Part shown: piece after piece, positions 26,237 to 34,294 of the stretch | How positions within the stretch are numbered: the stretch's first letter is position 1 | How the letters are laid out: each line of letters opens with the position of its first letter | Assembly (NCBI GenBank): GCA_004376265.1 | Contig: SOKL01000224.1 | Coordinates: 1-34,294, forward strand | Direction of reading: 5' to 3' | DNA length: 34,294 nucleotides | Source of the DNA: Candidatus Thorarchaeota archaeon | GTDB lineage: Archaea > Asgardarchaeota > Thorarchaeia > Thorarchaeales > Thorarchaeaceae | Notes under the pieces: model-generated | What the model saw: the letters and a program-made list of their open reading frames with translations, nothing else | What the model was told of the DNA's origin: nothing | The model's database searches: none | Made by a program: the position numbers and the translations under genes

Positions 26237-26857
26237 TCATTTTCTCGGACTTTTTCTCTCAGCTGCTCTGAGTTCTTTTGGAGTGTTGATGTTCGTAAAA
26301 GTGTTAAGATCCGAATCAAACTGTTTCAGGGTTTCAGTTGAAACAAAGAGAACACTGTGTAATCGGTCTAAGAGGGCTCTCATTCTATGAAGGCCCTCCG
26401 CCATCACCTTGAGTCCATGAAAGTAGGCATGTTCAGCTAAGTAGACCGAATGAAGTGGTTCAATATATCCTGATGGCCATGCAGGCACAACCGCACCATG
26501 CCCTGGACTCATCCTGATTAGCATTTTCAGGAGTTCAGTATTTGCCAGAGGAGTATCTATAGGTAGAAGAAGAACATGTGATGTGAGTGTGTATTCAAAC
26601 GCAGTGAGTGCTCCCGCAAGGGCGCTTTTTATCTCACTTGGTGGGTCAACAACGATACGAACGTCAGACACAATCCCTCGGAGGTTTTCTTCCTGAGTTT
26701 CATCAGAGACCACAATCATGATTTCAGACGATAGTTTCTGTGCAACATCAACCATGTGTGCGATGAGCGGTCTCCCTTGAAACTCAGCGAGTGCTTTCTC
26801 TGATCCAAACCTCTTGGCAGAACCACCTGCGAGAATTGCGACCGTTGTTTTTTCCAT
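26237..26857 (-). CDS. mobA: Molybdopterin-guanine dinucleotide guanylyltransferase MobA-like
   Basis: MEKTTVAILAGGSAKRFGSEKALAEFQGRPLIAHM nucleotidyltransferase motif; start trimmed to ATG 26857. Confidence 0.85.
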   Translation of the reverse strand: MEKTTVAILAGGSAKRFGSEKALAEFQGRPLIAHMVDVAQKLSSEIMIVVSDETQEENLRGIVSDVRIVVDPPSEIKSALAGALTAFEYTLTSHVLLLPIDTPLANTELLKMLIRMSPGHGAVVPAWPSGYIEPLHSVYLAEHAYFHGLKVMAEGLHRMRALLDRLHSVLFVSTETLKQFDSDLNTFTNINTPKELRAAERKSPRK

Positions 26858-26918
26858 GGTTGAATGTCCCCACTGCAAACGACTCGCGCGGTCAATTGGT
26901 TGTAATAAAGTGTTTTGG

Positions 26919-27821
26919 CTAGAGTCCCGTCGGTATGGATTCACTGTCTTCTTTCGTGTCAACGAACTTGGGCAACTCAATCTTCACTCTGTGATCGGCA
27001 AGTAGCATATCTGTATCGGGCAGACCCATTGCGATGGCGAGAAGCTCTGTGTAGTAGAAGACTGGCAATTTGAATTCCGTACCAAAGAGTCTATTCGCTA
27101 TTTTCTGTCCAGATTCGAATGTGATGAAACAAGTTGGACAGAAGACAATCATTGCATCTGGTTCAACCATTGTAATACTCGTCATCTTTTCTCTTAAGAC
27201 AGCATAAGATGTTTCAGAATCGGTTTTTCTGACACCCGCTCCGCAACACATGACTTTGTCCATGTACTCCAACGATTCCATTCCTATCGCTTCACATAGC
27301 ATATCAAGCTTGATCGGAGCCTCAGCGTTATCCACTTGCATAATCTTCTGTGGTCTCAAGAGATGACATCCTGAGTGTGTGACGACTTTGATGGGGACTG
27401 GTCTAACTACCTTTGATGAAATCGTTTCCACTCCAATCTCATCGAAGAGAAGTTGATGAACATGAATGATTGAAGATGTTCCCTTGTATTCAAGGCCCAT
27501 TTCTTTTAGAACCTCGTTCGCTTTCTCCTTCTGTTCAGGGTTTGTATCAAGTTCATATTTAGCAACTGTGAGGGATTCGTGACAGCCAGCACATGCAGTC
27601 AAGATATCTAGACTCTTTGCTTCTGCAAGAGCAATATTCCTTGCTGCGAATGTTACCCATGTATCTTCAGAGAACGACCTAATTGCATTAGGTTCTGGAC
27701 AACACGTGAATGCAAGATCCACCAGTTCAATCCCGAATTCAGGAACTACCATGCGGACTGATTTCTCAGCAAACTGCAACCGATTTGCCATTGTACAACC
27801 TGGGAAGAAAGCGTACTTCAT
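26919..27821 (-). CDS. hdrB: Heterodisulfide reductase subunit B
   Basis: Two CCG cysteine domains: PGC..FTCCP..CAGC and SGC..CCGAG..CPTC. Confidence 0.95.
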   Translation of the reverse strand: MKYAFFPGCTMANRLQFAEKSVRMVVPEFGIELVDLAFTCCPEPNAIRSFSEDTWVTFAARNIALAEAKSLDILTACAGCHESLTVAKYELDTNPEQKEKANEVLKEMGLEYKGTSSIIHVHQLLFDEIGVETISSKVVRPVPIKVVTHSGCHLLRPQKIMQVDNAEAPIKLDMLCEAIGMESLEYMDKVMCCGAGVRKTDSETSYAVLREKMTSITMVEPDAMIVFCPTCFITFESGQKIANRLFGTEFKLPVFYYTELLAIAMGLPDTDMLLADHRVKIELPKFVDTKEDSESIPTGL

Positions 27822-28324
27822 TCTGCTTCCTCCTTTACAGATGCTCTGTTAGTTTCGAGGACATCATAGGCACCCGTAGCTTTGAAAATCACTTTGACTT
27901 GCTCGGGATCTGGTTGGGGTAAATCAGGAAGACCCAATTCACTACGTTTTTTGTCTGACCTATTTGATTGTGGTGATAGACATCCCCGTGCAAGTAGTGC
28001 CTCAGCAGCCTCGATAAAATCTGCGGGTGCTTTACCTTCTTTCGAAGAGATGTTCTTAATTCCCATGAGAATATCTGCAAGCGAAACTCCCATTGGACAG
28101 CGTTCTTCACACATCAAGCAGTAAGCACATAGCCATTCAGTCCCTTCACTAGGGATCTCCCCATCAGTAATGATGGAGTCGACAGATATTCGTGGGTTCA
28201 TTTGTGGTGTAACTCTGAAAACCGGACAAGAAGACGCACATATACCACACTGAAAACAAGGTCGAGCAGCTTTTCGGAGTTCTTCAAATTCTTGGTTGAA
28301 ACTATTATCTGCCAATCTACTCAT
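27818..28324 (-). CDS. hdrC: Heterodisulfide reductase subunit C
   Basis: CFQCGICASSCPV and CAYCLMCEERCPMGV; 4-nt overlaps with hdrA and hdrB. Confidence 0.94.
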   Translation of the reverse strand: MSRLADNSFNQEFEELRKAARPCFQCGICASSCPVFRVTPQMNPRISVDSIITDGEIPSEGTEWLCAYCLMCEERCPMGVSLADILMGIKNISSKEGKAPADFIEAAEALLARGCLSPQSNRSDKKRSELGLPDLPQPDPEQVKVIFKATGAYDVLETNRASVKEEAE

Positions 28325-30870
28325 TTCCCTCCTTTCTTCTTTTTCGTAGCAATCTTCTTGGCACCACTACTTTTCGATTTTGTCTTCTTCTTTAGCTTAG
28401 CTGCTGCCTTTGATTTTGGTTTGGCTTTTGTTGCTGTTTTTTTCTTGGGCTTCACACTTGATTTTCTAGGCTTGAGCTTACTTTTCTTGTGCCTCTCTGC
28501 GACTTCAGCCATCTCGCTCATGATAGTTTGCCATTTCTTGCCTTCTCCAGCCGAGATCCACTCCACTCGAAATCGTTCATCCTCTATGTTGTTCCTCTTC
28601 ATCCAACCTCTAATTCTCGGCTCGCGCTTAGCCATCCAGTGATTACCCGTCTGGAAATGACAATCTGCTGGAAGATGACAACCAGAGTAGAGTATTGCTC
28701 CCGCACCAAGTTCAAAAGCTTTCTGGGCAAATCTAGTAGAGTAACGTCCTGAACACATTGACCGAATCACTCTAGAGTTTGTTGGATATTGCATCCTTGA
28801 AACACCTGCGAGGTCAGATCCTCGATATGAACAGAAAGCACATGCAAATGCTAGAATCTTTTCCTCGGGCTTCTCAGCTAGAGCAATTTCTATCTGAGCC
28901 TCAATCTGTTCATTCGTAAAGTTAGGCATGTAAATTGCGTCATTTGGACAATCACCAGCGCATGTCCCACACGCCTGACAAAGAGCTCCCATCACAGTGA
29001 ACTTACCGGTACCGTCTTCTGAAATTGCTCCATATGGACATCGCTTCACACAAGTGCCACATCTATTGCATTTATCTTGCATAATTCGAGCACTGAGGGC
29101 TTCTATTGGATATCGGCCTTTCTGAAGGATTATCGCAGCACGACCAGCCGCAGCACTGGCTTGAATGACAGAGTCTCGAATATCCTTGGGACTCTCTGCT
29201 CCTCCACAGATGAACACTCCTGCAGAGCTTGTGTCCACAGGTCTCAATTTCGGATGTGACTCGATATAGAATGAATCTGCCGTACAGGATATTGGCAGCG
29301 GAAAATTCCCAGACTGGCCCTCTGCTCCCATGGACAATATAACCATGTCATAGTCTAACAGATCCAATTTGTTGTGAGTTGTATCTTCAACACTCACTCG
29401 CAAGTTCTTGGTCTTTGGATACTGCTGAATCTCACCAACTCGACCACGAACAAACTTGACACCCTCTTCTCGCGCTTTGCGATACTGATCTTCGAAATAC
29501 TTACCATGCATTCTGAGGTCTTGGTAATAGATTACTACCTCTGTATCAGGATAATGTTCTTTTATTAGCAGGGCACACTTCACTGATTCTGCACAACAGA
29601 AATTCGAACAGGCAGGTGTCGTGTCAATATTACGCGACCCGACGCACTGTGCAATTGCCACTGATGTTGGTTTGGTAAGATCCGAGGGTCTCACAAGCTT
29701 GCCTTCTGTAGGTCCAGCGGCATTGATCAATCTCTCAAACTCAAGTGAGGTGATTACGTTGGGATACCTTCCCCAACCAAGACGAGGAATCTTCTCTGGA
29801 TTTGCAGGATTGAAACCTGTTGCCAATATGATGACTCCAACTTCAAAGTCTATGTACCTATCTTGGTCTGAAGATACAATGGCTTCCTGTTCACATCTAT
29901 CGATACACTTTCCACAACGAATCAAATCCATTCCAAGACAAGTATCAGGGTCAATGAAATACGATGAGGGGACTGCTTGAGGGAATGAAATCTGTATTGC
30001 CTTCTGCCAAGTCAAGTTCTGATCTGTTCTACTTGGAACATCTACGGGACAAACTTCTACACAGTCTCCACATGATGTGCATTTGTCCATGTCCACGAAC
30101 CGTGCCCGTTGTTTCACTCGAACATCGAAGTTACCCACATATCCCGAGATTGTTTCGACTTCGGCCATAGTCATAAGATTGATGTTGGGATGTTTTCCGA
30201 CATCTACCATCTTTGGTCCAAGAATACAAATGGAACAGTCATTTTGTGGGAAAACTTTGTCTAAGATGGCCATAATGCCGCCTATAGTTGATTCTCTCTC
30301 CACAAGATTGACCTTGAATCCTGCATCAGCAAGGTCAAGGGCTGCCTGCATGCCAGCTACTCCAGCTCCAACAACCAAGGCTGCCTGTGTCACAGGAACA
30401 TCCTGTTCTTTCTGGGCTTCGAGCGTTGCGGCTTTTGCAACGGACATGGCAACCAGTTCTTTCGCCTTCTCTGTTGCAGCTTCTGGATCACCTCGGTGCA
30501 CCCACGAAACGTGCTCACGAATATTGGCCATTATACAGAGATATGGATTGAGCCCTGCGGCTTTCACTGCCTTTCTGAATGTATCCTCATGCATCGTTGG
30601 GCTACATGATGCAACAACAACTCGATTGAGGTCATGCTCCTTGATAGTTTCCTCAATCTCTCTCTGGCCAGGGTCTGCACATGTGTAGCGATTAACTTGT
30701 ACAAAGACAACACCTGGCAGTGTTTTAGCATACTCCGCTAATGAATCAATGTCTACAACTGCACCGATATTTTTACCACACATACAAGGAAATACACCGA
30801 TGCGCAATTCTGAATCCACGGATACAACCTCAATTTCCGAAGATTCAGCATTATGGTCGCGTGTGGTCAT
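28321..30870 (-). CDS. hdrA: Heterodisulfide reductase subunit A fused to MvhD-like domain, with Lys/Ala-rich C-terminal tail
   Basis: FPCMCGKNIGAVVDI, VVGAGVAGMQAALDLADAGF, FPQNDCSICILGPKMVDVG, multiple [4Fe-4S] motifs, then ILAFACAFCSYRGSDLAG (MvhD-like) and KKKTATKAKPKSKAAAKLKKKTK tail; start moved from track 31008 to ATG 30870. Confidence 0.95.
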   Translation of the reverse strand: MTTRDHNAESSEIEVVSVDSELRIGVFPCMCGKNIGAVVDIDSLAEYAKTLPGVVFVQVNRYTCADPGQREIEETIKEHDLNRVVVASCSPTMHEDTFRKAVKAAGLNPYLCIMANIREHVSWVHRGDPEAATEKAKELVAMSVAKAATLEAQKEQDVPVTQAALVVGAGVAGMQAALDLADAGFKVNLVERESTIGGIMAILDKVFPQNDCSICILGPKMVDVGKHPNINLMTMAEVETISGYVGNFDVRVKQRARFVDMDKCTSCGDCVEVCPVDVPSRTDQNLTWQKAIQISFPQAVPSSYFIDPDTCLGMDLIRCGKCIDRCEQEAIVSSDQDRYIDFEVGVIILATGFNPANPEKIPRLGWGRYPNVITSLEFERLINAAGPTEGKLVRPSDLTKPTSVAIAQCVGSRNIDTTPACSNFCCAESVKCALLIKEHYPDTEVVIYYQDLRMHGKYFEDQYRKAREEGVKFVRGRVGEIQQYPKTKNLRVSVEDTTHNKLDLLDYDMVILSMGAEGQSGNFPLPISCTADSFYIESHPKLRPVDTSSAGVFICGGAESPKDIRDSVIQASAAAGRAAIILQKGRYPIEALSARIMQDKCNRCGTCVKRCPYGAISEDGTGKFTVMGALCQACGTCAGDCPNDAIYMPNFTNEQIEAQIEIALAEKPEEKILAFACAFCSYRGSDLAGVSRMQYPTNSRVIRSMCSGRYSTRFAQKAFELGAGAILYSGCHLPADCHFQTGNHWMAKREPRIRGWMKRNNIEDERFRVEWISAGEGKKWQTIMSEMAEVAERHKKSKLKPRKSSVKPKKKTATKAKPKSKAAAKLKKKTKSKSSGAKKIATKKKKGGK

Positions 30871-31086
30871 ATGAGGGTCCTCGTTCTGCAGAACGCACCT
30901 TACGAGCTTCAATCGATACTGGTAATAAAGGTTGAGAATAACGGACTTGTGCTCTTCACAATATTCCTTGTATATGGTAGAAACTCGACGTTTCTTTCCT
31001 TCCTTCAAATAAAATCAACGACGAGGCTTTCACCAAAAGCGTAAAAAGTACGTCAAGAGGGGTTCTCTATATCTGGAGACTACATC

Positions 31087-31860
31087 ATGACCGGCAAGGT
31101 TTGGAAGTATATCACTGAGAAGCTAGAGTCTGAGGGTGCTTGTCACTTCTCTCTCCTCGACCCTGATCCATTGTCCACAACGATCGAGAATGTTGTGGAA
31201 ATTGCTACTCTTGCTGAGAAGGCAGGTAGTGATGCACTCATGATCGGAGGTAGTACACTCTTTGGAGTCATCGATGATGCGGTGGAAAAGATTGGCGCGG
31301 CTGTGGATATCCCCACCATATTGTTCCCAGGGAATGTCAGTGGAGTCTCAGAACAAGCAGATGCAATGTTCTTCATGACCCTTCTGAACAGCACAAATCC
31401 ATACTACATCATTGGAGCGCAAGCGTTAGCGGCACCAAAAATAAAGATGGCTGGGATTGAAACAATAGCAATGGCGTACCTAATGATTTCACCCGGAAAG
31501 ACAGCTGCTTGGGTAGGTGATGCAAAACCATTTCCACGGGATAAACCCAAGCTTCCAGCAATGTACGCAATGGCCGCTGAGCTATTTGGAATGAAACTAG
31601 TCTATCTAGAAGCTGGTAGTGGAGCTGAGGGCGGAGGTGTACCACCAACGATGATTGCCGCCGTATCTAAGGTCATTGATATTCCTCTGATCACTGGTGG
31701 CGGTTTTAATGATGCAAAATCAGTAGTGAGCGCTGTGGATGCCGGGGCATCAATTGTTGTTCAAGGAACATATCTTGAGAAAAACGTGCAGCGCGACAAT
31801 GGAGCTGAACTTGCACTAATAGTCAAAGCTCTCAAAGAAGCCGGCGCCAAGAGAGTTTAA
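31087..31860 (+). CDS. Geranylgeranylglyceryl phosphate synthase
   Basis: HFSLLDPDPLS, GSDALMIGGSTLFG, ILFPGNVSGVSEQADAMFFMTLLNS, YLEAGSGAEGGGVP, ITGGGF motifs. Confidence 0.96.
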   Translation: MTGKVWKYITEKLESEGACHFSLLDPDPLSTTIENVVEIATLAEKAGSDALMIGGSTLFGVIDDAVEKIGAAVDIPTILFPGNVSGVSEQADAMFFMTLLNSTNPYYIIGAQALAAPKIKMAGIETIAMAYLMISPGKTAAWVGDAKPFPRDKPKLPAMYAMAAELFGMKLVYLEAGSGAEGGGVPPTMIAAVSKVIDIPLITGGGFNDAKSVVSAVDAGASIVVQGTYLEKNVQRDNGAELALIVKALKEAGAKRV

Positions 31861-31908
31861 ATACTTGTCAACCTTTTTGACGGAAAGACGCCATGGAGAT
31901 GCTTTACT

Positions 31909-32304
31909 TTGTCCTCAAAAACCGAAATGTTGAATGAGCTTCTTTTCGACCTGAGCCGGGCGTCCCAGGGGAACGTCGAAGCAAGCGCAATCATTTCGAA
32001 ATCACAGGGCCTTACGATCTGCACTCACTACCCTGAAGGAGCAGATACAAGTAACGTCCCAGATGAGGATGTTATAGCTGGAAGGTCCACTCAGATACAG
32101 GAAGCAACTCGAAAAGTCTTCAAACAACTTAAACGAGGTTCTCTTGTTAGAATGCTAATCGAAGGCGAAGTCGGTTATGTCATAATCTGTGATGCAGGAA
32201 GCGATGCAATCCTCTCAGTCCTCACAAACAAACGTGCTAACATCGGTTACATGTTCTTCATGATGACTCGCGTCGCGAAGAGGATTGAGAAGGTCCTCTC
32301 GTAG
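31909..32304 (+). CDS. Roadblock/LC7 domain protein
   Basis: EASAIISKSQGLTICTHYP...GRSTQIQEATRKVFKQLKRGSLVRMLIEGEVGYVIICDAGSDAILSVLT; TTG 31909 or ATG 31927 start. Confidence 0.87.
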   Translation: MSSKTEMLNELLFDLSRASQGNVEASAIISKSQGLTICTHYPEGADTSNVPDEDVIAGRSTQIQEATRKVFKQLKRGSLVRMLIEGEVGYVIICDAGSDAILSVLTNKRANIGYMFFMMTRVAKRIEKVLS

Positions 32305-32350
32305 CTGGTCTGGTCCATCCGTCACTCTTCTGACCAAATCTTGCATTTTT

Positions 32351-32460
32351 GGTGAGTGAACCTCAACTGCAAGAAATTTCTATGTTCCACCACTCCCTTG
32401 CCAGTGTCACCACCTATCAAAATCCGGAAGACTTTGAAATTAGCAAGAGCATTGTCAACA
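32351..32460 (+). pseudogene. Possible 5' fragment of a gene interrupted by the TnpB element
   Basis: GTG-start frame VSEPQLQEISMFHHSLASVTTYQNPEDFEISKSIVNI runs into the TnpB 3' end. Confidence 0.35.
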
Positions 32461-32461
32461 T

Positions 32462-34138
32462 TCATCGGGATGGAATCCCTCCTGAAGACCTGGCCTCCTT
32501 CTCCTGTACTGATGCCGGTACATCACTCCCAGCGACAGAGAGAGTTTCCACAGTTCTTACCACGGCGGGGTCATAATCACTCTTATCAGCTTCATCGCTG
32601 AAACTGACAAGGTCCGATTGGACGAAGTGAACAGCCGCGGACTCTCCAAGATTTGATGTTTGATCCTTAGAGGAGAGTAAGGACTTCCCTTGAGAAGGTT
32701 TCTTCTTTCGGGCTTTCAGTCGCACACGTCGAACCTTGTCCAAGGCTCTAGTCCACATACCTAGTCCTCTCACAGAGTGCAGTGACTTTGTGAGCATGAG
32801 CATGCGTGCTGCGATGTTGATACTACCATTTCTGTCTGCATTAAGTTGTAGTCCGCAAGAGGGACAGTGGAAGTAGTTCTGCTTGGGTCTCTTGCCCTTG
32901 CTTCCACACTTCCAGCAAATAATGGATGTCCACGATTCAGAGACTGCTCCAAATTTAGGATTCTTCCCATCGACCTTCCAACCCTGTTGAGCCAGTCCGT
33001 GTTTCAGACTCTCGGTTATCCGAGCAAAGGCCCAAGAGTGTATCAGTCCTCTGAATCTTCGTCCCCGGTAGTTACCTCGCTTCGCACGCATTCGTATATT
33101 CTTCAGGCGACCAATAGCAACGTAGAGTGTGTGTTTTTCAGACAGTTTGTTGATGTAGTCGAGAAGCTGACGTACGAGAACTCTGTCATACTCCCGAGCA
33201 ACGTTCTCTCGTTTGGACCTCATTCGACGGAGCCTCTCAGCAACTCTATCTGATGGCAGTCCATTGTTTCTTCGGGTGTACATTTCCCTCTGCAGATCCG
33301 CAACCAGTCTGTCACAATTCCTCATGACTTTAACCTTCTCTCTCTGGACGAAATATCTAGTTTCTCTCGTCTTCTCAGGAGTGAGAAGGGTGGAGCATGC
33401 AGCCTTCTCGATACCCAGGTCGATTCCAAGGATTGCAACAGGAAGTTTCTGTTTTGAAGAGTTGACAATAGTGACCCTGACTGCGATGGTCACCCACCAC
33501 TTTCTCTTCCTGTCTGTGAAGATCTGTAATGCCTTCACCTCACCCTTTCTTATCTGGTTTAGATGGAAGGGAGACATCTTGAGAGGAATATATAGTCGGT
33601 CATGGTTGAATCTTCCTTCCTGCATAGAGTTGAGGGAGTCTCTGATATCAAGCCACCATCGAGCGACAGATGTCTTCTTCTCAATAAGCTTGAACCTCTG
33701 ATTGAACGCCCATCGGGGTATCCTTCTACTACCATTGATTGAACAAGGTCGAGAAGTTCTCAACCCGTTCATCATCCTGAGTTTGAGATAACTTTCATAC
33801 AATGAGACCGCAGTCTGTCGACACTCTGTCATCTCGTTCTGAGAGATACGGGGAAATCGGACCTTGAAGTCGTGAGGAACACTTGTCCTCTGACTGTATC
33901 CAGACCTGACTTTGTGGGCAGTCATTGTAAGCTGGTTCAGTTTTCCACCATCAATCCTGTTTTTGGTTTGTCCAATCAATAGATTGCACTCGTGTTGTTC
34001 GATTATTCCAAGAAATGCACGAATCACTCTAGTGTCTCGTCCAACGGTCTGTCTAAGCCTCTGCTTAGTCCTCTCAGTCATTGATTCCCAATTTATTGGG
34101 ACCTTAACTGCGATTGTTACACCCTTGGATCGTGCCAT
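32462..34138 (-). CDS. tnpB: TnpB RNA-guided nuclease / IS200-IS605 OrfB transposase
   Basis: VAILGIDLGIEKAA RuvC-I, CWKCGSKGKRPKQNYFHCPSCG Zn-ribbon, LNADRNGSINIAARM RuvC-III; start ATG 34138 (MARSKGVTIAVKVP) preferred over track 34210. Confidence 0.93.
   Translation of the reverse strand: MARSKGVTIAVKVPINWESMTERTKQRLRQTVGRDTRVIRAFLGIIEQHECNLLIGQTKNRIDGGKLNQLTMTAHKVRSGYSQRTSVPHDFKVRFPRISQNEMTECRQTAVSLYESYLKLRMMNGLRTSRPCSINGSRRIPRWAFNQRFKLIEKKTSVARWWLDIRDSLNSMQEGRFNHDRLYIPLKMSPFHLNQIRKGEVKALQIFTDRKRKWWVTIAVRVTIVNSSKQKLPVAILGIDLGIEKAACSTLLTPEKTRETRYFVQREKVKVMRNCDRLVADLQREMYTRRNNGLPSDRVAERLRRMRSKRENVAREYDRVLVRQLLDYINKLSEKHTLYVAIGRLKNIRMRAKRGNYRGRRFRGLIHSWAFARITESLKHGLAQQGWKVDGKNPKFGAVSESWTSIICWKCGSKGKRPKQNYFHCPSCGLQLNADRNGSINIAARMLMLTKSLHSVRGLGMWTRALDKVRRVRLKARKKKPSQGKSLLSSKDQTSNLGESAAVHFVQSDLVSFSDEADKSDYDPAVVRTVETLSVAGSDVPASVQEKEARSSGGIPSR
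32467..32479 (-). ncRNA. Candidate terminal hairpin of the reRNA/omegaRNA overlapping the tnpB stop region
   Basis: Minus strand GGGAT-TCC-ATCCC, perfect 5-bp arms, immediately before TGA 32462..32464; placement follows the known architecture of TnpB-associated RNAs. Confidence 0.35.
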
Positions 34139-34149
34139 TATCTTTCGCC

Positions 34150-34164
34150 ATCCTATAAAAACTT
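34150..34164 (-). repeat. 15-bp direct repeat ATCCTATAAAAACTT, copy 1
   Basis: Identical to 34246..34260; minus strand AAGTTTTTATAGGAT is TATA-like. Confidence 0.85.
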
Positions 34165-34245
34165 CTGACACATTTCGGTCAGTCGAGTTCACTCCCCTTC
34201 TTGTTTCCAAGAATAGGTTATTTACTCATATTATTAATCCTTATT

Positions 34246-34260
34246 ATCCTATAAAAACTT
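34246..34260 (-). repeat. 15-bp direct repeat ATCCTATAAAAACTT, copy 2
   Basis: Identical to 34150..34164. Confidence 0.85.
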
Positions 34261-34294
34261 ATTAATACGTAAATACATATTTTTTAAAATAAAG

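Larger units (their letters stand above)
32462..34294 (-). mobile_element. IS1341-like (IS200/IS605 superfamily, tnpB-only) element; ends not determined, may extend beyond the window
   Basis: TnpB CDS without a tnpA in the window; AT-rich left flank with repeats; terminal hairpin at the tnpB 3' end. Confidence 0.65.

Noticed and set aside
28202-28642. Plus-strand Phe-rich ORF (146 aa) resembling a membrane protein
   Set aside because: Antisense of the HdrA Lys-rich tail; poly-Phe arises from AAG/AAA codons read in reverse.
30077-30688. 203-aa plus-strand ORF opposite hdrA
   Set aside because: Lies entirely antisense to a confidently assigned HdrA; composition typical of a shadow ORF.
33213-33701. 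162-aa plus-strand ORF opposite tnpB
   Set aside because: Antisense to TnpB, no recognisable motif.

Overview
Archaeal chromosomal segment, probably an Asgard archaeon and most likely Thorarchaeota-like. That placement is an inference from archaeal r-protein content, a Roadblock/LC7 protein and overall gene style, and was not tested. Most of the minus strand from about 21.1 kb down to 0.1 kb is a ribosomal-protein/Sec supercluster: L22-S3-L29-Rnp1-S17-L14-L24-S4e-L5-S14-S8-L6-L32e-L19e-L18-S5-L30-[Hsp20]-L15-SecY-[terpene-cyclase-fold protein]-Adk-DUF106-[~4.8 kb insertion]-L34e-Cmk-L14e-Cbf5. S14 (56 aa) is absent from the supplied ORF track but is clearly readable at 16479..16649. The ~4.8 kb insertion splits the normal DUF106/L34e neighbourhood. 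It holds a CPBP protease, a duplicated small membrane-protein gene with one truncated copy, an HTH gene coupled to a large membrane/ectodomain gene behind a 25-bp direct repeat, and decayed coding fragments. To the right lie small regulators, an orphan KorD-like ferredoxin, DUF211, HypD, MobA, an HdrABC operon whose HdrA is fused to MvhD and carries a histone-H1-like Lys/Ala tail, GGGP synthase, a Roadblock protein, and a TnpB-only (IS1341-like) element at the window edge. I saw no rRNA, tRNA or CRISPR array, but no tRNA or covariance search was possible. All calls come from reading sequence and motifs; no database search was run.
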